Source: Streptomyces avermitilis MA-4680 = NBRC 14893 (lineage in GTDB: Bacteria; Actinomycetota; Actinomycetes; Streptomycetales; Streptomycetaceae). Taken from it: a stretch of 64,000 bases of DNA. A model generated the notes under the pieces. It worked only from the letters and a program-made list of their open reading frames with translations, did not search any database and had not been told where the DNA came from. The stretch lies in contig NC_003155.5 of assembly GCF_000009765.2 (NCBI RefSeq), positions 7,812,001 through 7,876,000 on the forward strand, given 5' to 3'. The position numbers and the translations under genes were made by a program. Positions 16,601 through 25,242 of this stretch are shown here, piece after piece (position 1 is the stretch's first letter; every line of letters starts with the position of its first letter).

Positions 16601-17767
16601 TCATGGCGGACCCGAGCCGTTCAGCCAGAACGCCCCGTACACGGCCGACGCCACCGCGACACCGCCGAGAACCGCCGCCGACCTGGGGGTACGCAGCCGG
16701 GCCAGGGCCCGCGCGAGGGGCAGCAGCAGGGGGAACGCGGGCAGCAGGAGGCGCGGTTTCGAGCCGAAGTAACTCGACGCGCACAGGGCGAGCGCGGTCA
16801 CCACACCCGCGTACACCAGGAGCGGCAGCGGCTGCCCCTGCCGTACGCACACCACGTACAGCCAGACGACCAGCGCCACCCCGACGATCAGCCCGACGCC
16901 GGCCAGGGCCGAGGGGAACGACGTGAACTTGTCGCCGACGAAGCGCGCGAAGGCGTAGCCGCCGTCGAAGCCGTTGCGCCAGCCCGCCTGGACGTCGAGA
17001 TAGCCCAGCGGGCCCTTCCCGGTGCGGTGGCCGACCCACAGGACGTAGCCGGCGGCGCCGAGCGGCGCGAGGAGCATGCCGAGGGCGCGCCGCCACGCCG
17101 ACGCGCCGTCCGCCGCCGGCGCGCGTCGGTCGTGCACGAACGAGGCGATCGCCGCCACCCACACGGCAGCGACCACCGCCGCGCCCACCGGACGGGTCAG
17201 CCCCGCCAGCGAGGCGAGGGCGCCCGCCGTCACCCAGCGGCCGGTCAGGACCGCGTACAGCGACCAGGCGGCGAGCGCCGTGAACAGGGACTCGCTGTAC
17301 GCCATCGACTGCACGATCCCGACCGGCAGCACGGCCCACACGAGTACGGCGCACACGCCCGCCCGGCGCCCGTGGACGTGCTCCGTGACGGCGAAGATCC
17401 CCCAGGCCGCGGCGAGCGAGGCGAGCGTGGCGACGACCAGACCCGCATCCGCGTACGACAGCGGCGTCACCGCTGCCCCCAGCCGCTCCAGCCAGGGCAG
17501 CAGGGGGAAGAACGCGAGGTTCGAGTGCACGTCCCCGTTGGGCAGGCGCACCTCGTAGCCGTATCCGAGGCCGGCGACCCGGGTGTACCAGAGCGCGTCC
17601 CAGCGGGCGGTGAGCAGGGTGTGCGCGCTCGAGCCGCGCGCCGCGCTCCACAGTGCGAGCGCGACGAGGCCCAGGGCGCGTACGGCCGCGAACCCGAGGA
17701 GGGCGGGCGCGGCCCGGCGCAGAGCGCCCGCGTGGGGCGGCGCCGGGCGCGTTTCAAGATCGGTCAC
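16601..17767 (-). CDS. PIG-V-like GT-C mannosyltransferase, integral membrane
   Basis: 388 residues from GTG 17767; a longer in-frame start at 17887 would add Arg-rich sequence. About ten membrane helices are present. Near the N-terminus RWDALWYTRVAGLGYGYE has the Trp-Asp-x-x-Trp pattern with an acidic residue in the first extracytoplasmic loop. LAFFPLLPWLERL follows, as in the PIG-V/GT-C family, which uses polyprenyl-phosphate mannose on the outer face. The acceptor is unknown. It is divergent from the MFS gene and convergent with nothing. Confidence 0.78.
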   Translation of the reverse strand: MTDLETRPAPPHAGALRRAAPALLGFAAVRALGLVALALWSAARGSSAHTLLTARWDALWYTRVAGLGYGYEVRLPNGDVHSNLAFFPLLPWLERLGAAVTPLSYADAGLVVATLASLAAAWGIFAVTEHVHGRRAGVCAVLVWAVLPVGIVQSMAYSESLFTALAAWSLYAVLTGRWVTAGALASLAGLTRPVGAAVVAAVWVAAIASFVHDRRAPAADGASAWRRALGMLLAPLGAAGYVLWVGHRTGKGPLGYLDVQAGWRNGFDGGYAFARFVGDKFTSFPSALAGVGLIVGVALVVWLYVVCVRQGQPLPLLVYAGVVTALALCASSYFGSKPRLLLPAFPLLLPLARALARLRTPRSAAVLGGVAVASAVYGAFWLNGSGPP

Positions 17768-18028
17768 GCGCTCGATTATCGACGGGGCACGGAACCGGGT
17801 GTCCCTTTTGGGCGTGATGGACCAGGAAGAGCGTGGCGTACACCACACGTTCCCTGAGAGAAAGGTGAGAGGTCCGCCACGTGCCATCGACGGGAACTCG
17901 CGTACGCTGGCCGCTCACTCGCATCGTTGCGTGGGTCCGGGAGCACCGCTCCTCCCAGGGCCACCACCGCGGGGAAGTCCCCACCCCGTGGATCCGCCGA
18001 AGCGAGGGATCATCTGGGAGGTACATAC

Positions 18029-19636
18029 ATGTCCGGCACGACCACGGCCGCTGCGCGATGCCGTCGGGAGACCGGGCCCGGTGCCAACCGCTGGGTCGTA
18101 CTCGTCGTCCTCTGCGTCAGTCTGCTGCTCGTCGCGCTCGACGCCACCGTGCTGCACGTCGCGGTGCCCGCCGTCACCGAGGACCTCAAGCCCGGCGCGA
18201 TAGAGCTGCTCTGGATCGTCGACATCTATCCGCTCGTCTGCGCCTCACTGCTCATCCTCTTCGGCACGCTGGGCGACCGCGTCGGCCGCAGACGGATCCT
18301 TCTTCTCGGATACGGCCTCTTCGGCGTCGCCTCGGGGATCGCCGCCCTTGCCGACAGCGCACAGGTCCTGATCGGCGCCCGCGCCCTGCTCGGCGTCGGC
18401 GGCGCGATGATCATGCCCGCGACGCTGTCCATCCTGCGGCAGGTCTTCCCCGACCGGCGCGAGCGGGCGCTCGCGATCGGCATCTGGAGCGCCGTGGCCG
18501 CCGTCGGCGCGGCGGTGGGGCCGCTGCTGGGCGGGTTCCTCCTCGAGCACTTCTGGTGGGGTTCGGTCTTCCTGATCAACATCCCGCTGATGCTGATCAG
18601 CCTGCCGGTGGGACGGCTGCTGCTCCCGGAGTCGAAGGGGGACCGCGACGGCCCCTGGGACGTCGTCGGAGCGCTGATGGCCGCCGCCGGCCTCTTCGGC
18701 GCCGTCCTCGGCGTGAAGCGGCTCGGGGGCGGGGAGCCGCCGCTCAGCCCGTTCACCGTGGTGCCGTTGGTGGTGGGCGCGGCGCTGCTGGTCGCTTTCG
18801 TACGGCGGCAGCGGCGGCGGGCCCACCCGCTCGTCGATCTCCGGATGTTCGCGCGGCCCGCGTTCAGTACGTCGGTGGGATGCATCGTCCTGGCGATGCT
18901 CGCGCTGGTCGGCCTCGAGCTGATCGCCGCGCAGTACTTGCAGCTGGTCCTCGGTCTGTCGCCGCTGGAGACGGGACTGCGGCTGCTGCCGCTCACGATC
19001 GCGGCGATGGCGGCGGGACTCGTCGGGTCGAACATGCTGCACCGGTTCGGGCCGCGGCGCATGGTCGTCTTCGGCTTCTGTCTCACCGCGGGCTCGGTCG
19101 TCACGCTCACCGCGATGGGCGCGGAGGACAACACCGGGCTGCTGCTCTTCGGGTTCCTCCTGCTGGGGTTCGGCCTGGAGACCACGCTCTTCGGGGCGTA
19201 CGAGTCGATGCTGAGCGAGGCGCCGCAGGAACAGGCGGGCGGGGCGGCCGCGATAGGGGAAACGTCGTACCAGCTGGGGGCCGGTATCGGCATCGCCCTG
19301 CTGGGCAGCGTGATGAACGCTGCGTACGCGCCCGGACTGTCGTCGGTGCCGGGGGTTCCGGCGTCGGCTTCGGGGGCGGCGGGGCATTCGCTGGGGGAGG
19401 CGTACGAGGTCGCCGCGCGCCTCGGCGGGGCGCCCGGCGCTGCCCTGCGGCACGCCGCGCGGGACTCCTTCGTGCACGGGCTCCATGTGACGCTGCTGGT
19501 CAGCGCGGGGTTGTTGATGCTGGGGGCGGTGATGGCGCTGCGTCTGCCGCGGGTGATGGAGTGCGAGGAGCCCGCGACGGGCTTCGCGGAGGTGCCGGCG
19601 CCGCGGGAGGCCGCGGAGTCGCGCGTCTCGGCTTAG
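18029..19636 (+). CDS. MFS drug exporter, DHA2 (14-TM) family
   Basis: 535 residues from ATG 18029, which has a GGGAGGT ribosome site; upstream in-frame starts give non-coding-like sequence. The protein shows the H+-antiporter motif A (FGTLGDRVGRRRILLLGYG), motif C-like glycine repeats (GPLLGGFLLEHFWWGSVF) and about 14 hydrophobic helices, as in QacA/EmrB exporters. The C-terminal part contains a Ser/Gly/Pro-rich outer loop around residues 440-465. There is no neighbouring TetR gene, so its substrate and regulation are open. Confidence 0.9.
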   Translation: MSGTTTAAARCRRETGPGANRWVVLVVLCVSLLLVALDATVLHVAVPAVTEDLKPGAIELLWIVDIYPLVCASLLILFGTLGDRVGRRRILLLGYGLFGVASGIAALADSAQVLIGARALLGVGGAMIMPATLSILRQVFPDRRERALAIGIWSAVAAVGAAVGPLLGGFLLEHFWWGSVFLINIPLMLISLPVGRLLLPESKGDRDGPWDVVGALMAAAGLFGAVLGVKRLGGGEPPLSPFTVVPLVVGAALLVAFVRRQRRRAHPLVDLRMFARPAFSTSVGCIVLAMLALVGLELIAAQYLQLVLGLSPLETGLRLLPLTIAAMAAGLVGSNMLHRFGPRRMVVFGFCLTAGSVVTLTAMGAEDNTGLLLFGFLLLGFGLETTLFGAYESMLSEAPQEQAGGAAAIGETSYQLGAGIGIALLGSVMNAAYAPGLSSVPGVPASASGAAGHSLGEAYEVAARLGGAPGAALRHAARDSFVHGLHVTLLVSAGLLMLGAVMALRLPRVMECEEPATGFAEVPAPREAAESRVSA

Positions 19637-19652
19637 CCACCGCTGTCCCGCC

Positions 19653-19692
19653 CACTGGACGTGCACGACTGTCCGGCCCACTGGACGTGCGC
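19653..19692 (+). repeat. Short direct repeat upstream of the acyl-CoA dehydrogenase
   Basis: CCCACTGGACGTGC occurs at 19653-19666 and again inside GGCCCACTGGACGTGC at 19677-19692, 26 bases apart centre to centre. Downstream, 19725-19750 is AT-rich with TTAGCG written twice and a TAGC-GTT-GCTA dyad. These could be regulator sites for the dehydrogenase promoter. No known box matches. Confidence 0.45.
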
Positions 19693-19762
19693 GACACTGC
19701 GTCGTAACGTCGGCGTCCCCGTCGTAATTAGCGTTGCTAGTTTTAGCGTGCCGGAGGCTGCC

Positions 19763-20938
19763 ATGACCGCGTTCGATCCCGCCGACTTCCTTGGCATCGA
19801 CGACCTCCTGGACGCCGAGGACCTCGCGATCCGCGACACCGTGCGGACCTGGGCGGCGCAGCGCGTGCTGCCGTACGTCGCCGAGTGGTACGAGAACGGC
19901 GAGCTGCCCGGAATCCGGGATCTGGCGCGGGAGTTGGGGGCCATCGGCGCCCTCGGGATGTCGCTCACCGGCTACGGCTGCGCCGGCGCCTCCGCCGTGC
20001 AGTACGGACTCGCCTGCCTGGAACTCGAAGCCGCCGACTCCGGCATTCGCTCCCTCGTCTCCGTCCAGGGCTCGCTGGCCATGTACGCCCTGCACCGCTT
20101 CGGGTCCGAGGAGCAGAAGCAGGAGTGGCTGCCCCGGATGGCCTCCGGCGACGTCATCGGATGCTTCGGACTCACCGAGCCCGACCACGGCTCCGACCCG
20201 GCGTCGATGCGCACGTACGCCAAGCGCGAGAGCGGCGGTGACTGGGTCCTCAACGGGCGCAAGATGTGGATCACCAACGGGTCCGTCGCCGGTGTGGCCG
20301 TCGTGTGGGCGCAGTCCGACGACGGGATCCGCGGCTTCGTCGTGCCCACGGACGCCCCCGGATTCTCCGCGCCCGAGATCAAGCACAAGTGGTCCCTGCG
20401 CGCCTCGGTCACCAGCGAACTCGTTCTCGACGACGTACGGCTGCCCGCGGCCGCCGTCCTGCCCGAGGTCACCGGACTGAAGGGCCCCCTCAGCTGTCTC
20501 TCCCACGCGCGCTACGGCATCGTGTGGGGCGCGATGGGGGCCGCGCGCGCCAGCTTCGAGGCCGCCGTCGAGTACGCGAAGACGCGGGAGCAGTTCGGCA
20601 GGCCCATCGGCGGGTTCCAGCTCACCCAGGCCAAGCTCGCCGACATGGCGGTCGAGCTGCACAAGGGGATCCTGCTCGCCCATCACCTGGGGCGGCGCAT
20701 GGACGCGGGACGGCTGCGTCCCGAACAGGTCAGCTTCGGCAAGCTCAACAACGTACGGGAGGCCATCGAGATCTGCCGGACCGCTCGCACCATCCTCGGC
20801 GCCAACGGGATCTCCCTCGAGTACCCCGTGATGCGGCACGCGACCAACCTGGAGTCCGTGCTCACCTACGAAGGCACCGTCGAGATGCATCAACTCGTGC
20901 TGGGCAAGGCGCTCACCGGTCTCGACGCCTTCCGGTGA
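19763..20938 (+). CDS. Acyl-CoA dehydrogenase, glutaryl-CoA dehydrogenase-like
   Basis: 391 residues from ATG 19763, preceded by CCGGAGG. The flavoprotein motifs are GCFGLTEPDHGSDPASM (FAD contact), WITNG, REQFGRPIGGFQL, and the catalytic Glu in TYEGTVEMHQLVLGKALTG near the C-terminus. This position of the Glu, the short helical start and the DFLGIDDLLD opening favour the glutaryl-CoA dehydrogenase branch, which oxidises and decarboxylates glutaryl-CoA from lysine and tryptophan breakdown. Close relatives act on other short acyl-CoAs, so the substrate is inferred. A weak hairpin (CCCGC/GCGGG, 20939-20952) follows the stop. Confidence 0.88.
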   Translation: MTAFDPADFLGIDDLLDAEDLAIRDTVRTWAAQRVLPYVAEWYENGELPGIRDLARELGAIGALGMSLTGYGCAGASAVQYGLACLELEAADSGIRSLVSVQGSLAMYALHRFGSEEQKQEWLPRMASGDVIGCFGLTEPDHGSDPASMRTYAKRESGGDWVLNGRKMWITNGSVAGVAVVWAQSDDGIRGFVVPTDAPGFSAPEIKHKWSLRASVTSELVLDDVRLPAAAVLPEVTGLKGPLSCLSHARYGIVWGAMGAARASFEAAVEYAKTREQFGRPIGGFQLTQAKLADMAVELHKGILLAHHLGRRMDAGRLRPEQVSFGKLNNVREAIEICRTARTILGANGISLEYPVMRHATNLESVLTYEGTVEMHQLVLGKALTGLDAFR

Positions 20939-20971
20939 CCCGCTCGGGCGGGGCCGGTGAGCGGCCTTGCC

Positions 20972-21409
20972 TCAGCTCTGGTTGAAGAAACCGTCCGTCG
21001 GCCGGCCGGCCGCCTCGCCGCTGACGATCTCCGTGTTGGCGGGGGTCAGCAGGAAGACCCGGGTCGCGACCCGCTCGATCGTGCCGCGCAGACCGAAGGT
21101 CAGGCCGGCCGCGAAGTCCACCACGCGCTTGGCGTCGGTGGGCTCCATGGCCGTGAGGTTGATGATGACCGGGACCCCGTCCCGGAAGAGCTCGCCGATG
21201 CCGCGGGCGTCCCGGAAGCTGTCCGGGGTGACCGTGCCGATCCGGCGGCCCTTCTCCTCGGCCGTCTCCGAAGCGACCTTCACGCGCGGGTCGGTGACCC
21301 AGGCCTCGCCGGATTCCTGTCCTTCGGCGTAGTCGTCGTCGTAGTAACGCTCGTCATCGTTGTCGTCGACGAGGCCAAGCCAGGCACTCGCCTTGCGCAC
21401 CGATCCCAT
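20972..21409 (-). CDS. SepF-like cell division protein
   Basis: 145 residues from ATG 21409 with a strong GAGGAGG site. The N-terminal amphipathic segment [16 protein letters not shown] suits membrane binding. It is followed by a short acidic Asp/Tyr run and the SepF core (about 55-145) with [37 protein letters not shown] and the closing strand. SepF tethers FtsZ to the membrane. This gene stands alone, outside the main division cluster, so it is likely one of the extra SepF-like paralogues of Streptomyces (SflA/SflB type, from memory), which tune septation rather than being essential. Confidence 0.9.
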
Positions 21410-21701
21410 GGACGCCTCCTCTCACAGCGGTCTTGTCTTGCTTTCCGCATTCCCCATGGTCGTCCATGATGCGGATGTCGCGCCAAGTGGATAGACGCCG
21501 CGCGGGGGTTTCGTGACGGTACTGGTGCACAGCGAATCCGTCGAGAGCCCGCGTGCCCCAAGGGTCTTGCTCTATGCGGCTGCTGACTGAGAGTGAAATA
21601 TGATTTCTCCCGGCGTTCGGGTGATGGGCGGTGCGTACGGGTGAACGGCGCGGTCGATACGATGCCGCAGCTCAACAACGTACGAGGCACGGGGGAGTGT
21701 C

Positions 21702-22910
21702 GTGTTCGGGATGGTCCGGCCCTGCCGTCATCGGCTCAGTGAGGGACTCAAGGCCCAGTGGATGGCGCATTTGTGCGGGCTGTGCCTCGCACTGCGCAAA
21801 GACCACGGGCAGTTCGCCAGACTGGTCACGAATTATGACGGTCTGCTGATATCGGTTTTGACGGAGGCTCAGGCAGAGCGGACGACGGGCGGACGCCGGA
21901 CCGCCGGTCCCTGCCCGCTGCGTGGCATGCGGACCGCCTCCGTCGCGCAGGGCGAGGGCGCGCGCCTCGCCGCCGCCGTCTCGCTGGTGCTCGCCGCCGC
22001 CAAGGTGCGCGACCACATGGCCGACGGTGACGGGCTGTTGGCCCGCAGGCCGGTGGCGCTCGCGGCGCGCAGGGTCGCCGCGAGCTGGGGCAGGGCCGGC
22101 GCCCGTAGCGGCTCCGGCGTCGGCTTCGACACCGCCGTGCTCGTCGACGCCGTGGACCGGCAGGTGGGCCTCGAGGCGCTCGCCGGACCCGGCACCCCGA
22201 TCCTGACGGTCACCGAGCCGACCGAGACCGCCACCGCCGCGGCGTTCGCGCACACCGCGATACTCGCCGGGCGGCCCGGCAACGCCGAGCCGCTCGCCGA
22301 GGCCGGCCGGCTCTTCGGCCGGCTCGCCCACCTCCTGGACGCCGTGGAGGACCGGGAAACTGACGCCGCGTCGGGTGCGTGGAACCCCCTGACAGCCACC
22401 GGAACACCCCTGGCCGAGGCCCGGCGCCTCGCCGACGACGCGCTGCACGGGATACGGCTCGCGCTGCGCGAGGCGGACTTCGTGGACGCCGGGCTGACGC
22501 ACGTCCTGCTCGCCCACGAGCTGCGCAACTCGGTCGACCGCGCCTTCGGCGGCACCGCCTGCTCGCACCGGCCCGAACTGCACGGGCCGTCGGCCTCCGG
22601 TCCGTACGCGCCCGGTCCGGGGCCGTACGCACCCGGTGGTCCGGGTGGGCCCGGGGGTCCGCCGCTGCCGCCCGAGCCGCCGCGGGGCAACCGCCGGGGT
22701 CTGCTCGCGGGGTGTGCCGTGTGGGCGGGGCTGGCCTGCACCTGCCAGCTGTGCTGCGGCACGTACGACGATCCCTGGACCCGGGAGCGCAAGGACGGGC
22801 TCTGCCACGACTGCGACTGCGGCGACTGCGGGGAGTGCTGCGACTGCTGTCAGTGCTGCGGGAGTTGCTGCGACGGCTGCGACGGGTGTGACTGCGGCTG
22901 CGACTGCTGA
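21702..22910 (+). CDS. DUF5685-like protein with a 22-Cys C-terminal tail
   Basis: 402 residues from GTG 21702 (GGGGGAG upstream). The N-terminus MFGMVRPCRHRL and WMAHLCGLCLALRKDHGQ define a widespread Streptomyces family (DUF5685, from memory) of unknown role. The body is Ala/Leu-rich and helical. A Gly/Pro linker (about 300-325) leads to a tail holding 22 Cys in about 65 residues, 17 of them in the last 37, spaced as CDC, CC and CGDC patterns with Asp and Gly between. Such a tail could bind several metal ions or form a dense disulfide or palmitoyl-like patch. It has no signal peptide. Function is unknown. Confidence 0.82.
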   Translation: MFGMVRPCRHRLSEGLKAQWMAHLCGLCLALRKDHGQFARLVTNYDGLLISVLTEAQAERTTGGRRTAGPCPLRGMRTASVAQGEGARLAAAVSLVLAAAKVRDHMADGDGLLARRPVALAARRVAASWGRAGARSGSGVGFDTAVLVDAVDRQVGLEALAGPGTPILTVTEPTETATAAAFAHTAILAGRPGNAEPLAEAGRLFGRLAHLLDAVEDRETDAASGAWNPLTATGTPLAEARRLADDALHGIRLALREADFVDAGLTHVLLAHELRNSVDRAFGGTACSHRPELHGPSASGPYAPGPGPYAPGGPGGPGGPPLPPEPPRGNRRGLLAGCAVWAGLACTCQLCCGTYDDPWTRERKDGLCHDCDCGDCGECCDCCQCCGSCCDGCDGCDCGCDC

Positions 22911-22956
22911 CGCGCGCCGGCCGACGGGTCGGGTGTGGAGCCGCAGGACGGCACGG

Positions 22957-22983
22957 CCCCGCGCTCCGGTCAGGGGCGCGGGG
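22957..22983. terminator. Hairpin between convergent genes
   Basis: CCCCGCGC (22957-22964) pairs with GCGCGGGG (22976-22983) across an 11-base loop. It lies between the convergent Cys-tail gene and the ABC substrate-binding gene and probably terminates both. Confidence 0.65.
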
Positions 22984-22998
22984 AACGCACCGGATATC

Positions 22999-23955
22999 TC
23001 AGTCCTTCAGTTCCGGCGGCGAGACCTGGGACTTCTCGATCGCCGAGCCCGTCGTGCCCCACTTCTTCAGGATCTTCTCGTAGGTGCCGTCGGCGATCAG
23101 CTCGTTCACCGCGGCCTGGAAGGCCGGTGCCAGCTTCGTGCCCTTCTTGAAGGCGAAGCCGACATCGAGGCGGTGGAACTCGTTGAGGAACTTCAGGCCC
23201 TGCTGCTGGGCCACGGCGTAGCGCAGGCCGTTGATCGTGGACATCACGATGTCGCTGCGGCCCTGCTGGAGCGAGGACCAGATCGCGCCGGACTCGTTGT
23301 ACGTCTGCACCTCGTACGCCTTCTTGCCGGCGTCCGTGCAGACCTTCTTGTTCTCCTCCAGCGTCGCCTCGAAGGTCGTGCCCGCGCCGGTCGCCACGTT
23401 CAGGCCGCACAGCTGCTTCAGGTCGGTGATCTTCTGCAGCTTGCTGTCCTCGCGGGTGGCGAAGCCCTGGCCGTCGTTGATGTAGGTGACGAAGTCGATG
23501 GTCTTGCGCCGCTCGTCGGTCACGCCGAAGTTGCTGGCCCCGAAGTCGTACTTGCCGCTGTCGAGGGCCGGCAGGATCGCCTCGAAACTGGCCGACTCGG
23601 TCTTGAGTTTGATGCCCAGCACCTTGCCGACCGCGTTCGCGAAGTCGACGTCCTGCCCGGCCAGCGTCTTGCCGTCGTCCAGATAGCTGGTGCCGGGCGG
23701 AGTGCCGCCGACGCTGATCGCGACCGTGAGGCTCCGGGTGCCCGAGGGCAGCAGCTTGGCCGCGGCCTCGTTCTTCCGGACGGCCGAGACCACGTCCGCC
23801 GTCGGGATGCCGCCGGTCTTCGCCGCGGCCTGGGCGTCGCTTTTGCCCGCGCCCTCCGAGTCGCCGGAGCCGCAGGCCGTCAGCAGCACCGCGGCGGACG
23901 TGATCAGGGCAAAGGGGATGAAAATGCGGCGACGGGGCCGCGAGGACGTACTCAT
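22999..23955 (-). CDS. Polar amino-acid-type ABC substrate-binding lipoprotein
   Basis: 318 residues. The signal peptide ends in the lipobox LTAC (Cys28). The mature part is a type II binding protein of the SBP_bac_3 family: DVDFANAVGKVLGIKLK, FEAILPALDSGKYDFGASNF, and the second lobe around AVAQQQGLKFL. It is transcribed away from the permease/ATPase operon and is preceded, 168 bases upstream on the same strand, by a Cys-ending leader peptide. That arrangement, with two flavin monooxygenases nearby, suggests a cystine or other organosulfur ligand, which is inference. Confidence 0.88.
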   Translation of the reverse strand: MSTSSRPRRRIFIPFALITSAAVLLTACGSGDSEGAGKSDAQAAAKTGGIPTADVVSAVRKNEAAAKLLPSGTRSLTVAISVGGTPPGTSYLDDGKTLAGQDVDFANAVGKVLGIKLKTESASFEAILPALDSGKYDFGASNFGVTDERRKTIDFVTYINDGQGFATREDSKLQKITDLKQLCGLNVATGAGTTFEATLEENKKVCTDAGKKAYEVQTYNESGAIWSSLQQGRSDIVMSTINGLRYAVAQQQGLKFLNEFHRLDVGFAFKKGTKLAPAFQAAVNELIADGTYEKILKKWGTTGSAIEKSQVSPPELKD

Positions 23956-24122
23956 GGCGTACGAATCTCCTGGGCAGGCGGAGTGAGCTGAAAAGGGTCC
24001 TGGGCAAGGCGAATGCGAGGGGAGGGGGGAACGCGGCGTGGCGTGTGAAGGCCTGGGTGACGGCGGGCGAGGCCGGAGAACGCAAAGAAAGGCGCCCCGA
24101 AGAGGGCGCGCAGGGGGTCAGC

Positions 24123-24215
24123 TCAACAGGACGACGACCACACTCGACCGAAGTCGATGTGGGAGCGCGTGACCAGCCACTGCTGCGAATGCATGGGCAC
24201 AAGTGGAACAGGCAT
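24123..24215 (-). CDS. Cys-terminated leader peptide upstream of the substrate-binding gene
   Basis: A 30-codon open frame from ATG 24215, with a GGGGAAA ribosome site (an inner ATG at 24194 gives 23 codons). It ends SHIDFGRVWSSSC then stop, 168 bases before the binding-protein start on the same strand. Streptomyces sulfur-assimilation genes are often preceded by such short peptides with a QxWLVTRxHID(L/F)xR motif and a final Cys. Family knowledge suggests that ribosome stalling at the Cys codon under cysteine shortage opens downstream translation. The motif match is strong, while the mechanism here is inferred. Confidence 0.75.
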   Translation of the reverse strand: MPVPLVPMHSQQWLVTRSHIDFGRVWSSSC

Positions 24216-24396
24216 CCGTTTCCCCGTCAACTGACTTGAGACGTACGGCTCACAGTGTGGACACCCTTGACAGTGAGGGGAAACACGAACGTACTCTCGA
24301 CGTACGGCCCTGCTGAGGGGCTCGGCCGTACAGCGCCCGCGCGGCGCCCCGTGTGAAGGCACCCGTGTTCGATCCGACGCATCACGGAGCCTTCGC
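24216..24396. promoter_or_regulatory. Divergent promoter region of the organosulfur locus
   Basis: This stretch separates the leader peptide from the permease gene. On the plus strand TTGACA (from 24268) is followed 19 bases later by TACTCT, a possible promoter for the permease operon. The region 24231-24300 is relatively AT-rich. Together with 23956-24122 it makes the 441-base gap between the binding protein and the permease; the part 23956-24122 shows no other feature. Confidence 0.45.
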
Positions 24397-25242
24397 ATGT
24401 CCTCCGACACCCTCGCCAAACCCGCCGCGGCAGCAGAAGCCGCACCCGTGCGCATCGTCGCCCAGCGCCGGCTCGGCCAGTGGACCGCGGCCGCCGTCGT
24501 TCTGGTCCTGCTCGGGCTCGCCGTCAACTCCGTCGTGCGCAACGACGCGTTCCAGTGGGACGTCGTCGCCGACTACTTCACCTCGGCCTCCGTGCTGCGG
24601 GGCCTGTGGCTCACGCTCTGGCTGACCGCGGTCGTGATGGTGTTGGGCTTCGCGCTCGGCACCCTGCTCGCCGCGGGCCGGCTGTCCGCCAACCCGGTTC
24701 TCAGATCGGTGAGTTGGGGATACGTCTGGCTGTTCAGGTCGATGCCGATCCTGGTGCAGCTGCTGCTCTGGTTCAACATCGGGGCGCTGTATCCGCAGAT
24801 CCTCGGCGTGAAGACGGTGAACCTGCTCGGCCCGGTCACCGTCGCCATCGTCGGACTGACGCTCCACGAGGCCGCGTACGCCGCCGAGGTCGTGCGCGGG
24901 GGCATCCTCTCCGTCGACCGCGGCCAGATCGAGGCCGCTCAGGCACTCGGCCTGAGCCGGTGGCGCCGCTGGTGGAGGATCGTGCTGCCGCAGGCGATGC
25001 GGTCCATCGTGCCGCCGGCCGGCAACATGCTGATCGGCACCCTCAAGGGCACCTCCATCGTCAGCGTCATCGCCGTACAGGACCTGCTCTACTCGGTGCA
25101 GCTCGTCTACCACCGCACCTACCAGGTCATCCCGCTGCTGATGGTGGCCACCGTCTGGTACGTCGTGGTCACCTCGGTGCTCAGCGTCGGCCAGTACTAC
25201 GTCGAGAAGTACTACGCGCGTGGTTCGGAGCGGACCCGATGA
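24397..25242 (+). CDS. Polar amino-acid-type ABC permease
   Basis: 281 residues with about five membrane helices. It has the HisM/GlnP-type inner-membrane fold: VLRGLWLTLWLTAVVMVLGF, the FRSMPILVQLLLWF segment, AAYAAEVVRGGILSVDRGQ and the EAA loop EAAQALGLSRWRRWW, which docks on the ATPase. The N-terminal 30 residues are Ala-rich and cytoplasmic. It is the first gene of a five-gene operon, and its stop overlaps the next start (ATGA at 25239). As a single permease it would act as a homodimer. Confidence 0.9.
   Translation: MSSDTLAKPAAAAEAAPVRIVAQRRLGQWTAAAVVLVLLGLAVNSVVRNDAFQWDVVADYFTSASVLRGLWLTLWLTAVVMVLGFALGTLLAAGRLSANPVLRSVSWGYVWLFRSMPILVQLLLWFNIGALYPQILGVKTVNLLGPVTVAIVGLTLHEAAYAAEVVRGGILSVDRGQIEAAQALGLSRWRRWWRIVLPQAMRSIVPPAGNMLIGTLKGTSIVSVIAVQDLLYSVQLVYHRTYQVIPLLMVATVWYVVVTSVLSVGQYYVEKYYARGSERTR

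Noticed and set aside
19340..19410. Palindromic repeat in the MFS gene
   Set aside because: The stretch is G-rich and slightly similar to the dispersed repeat, but the matching blocks are too short and out of order.
24045..24239. Plus-strand 64-codon frame in the organosulfur regulatory gap
   Set aside because: It has no Cys ending, no ribosome site and no codon bias; the minus-strand leader peptide explains this region better.
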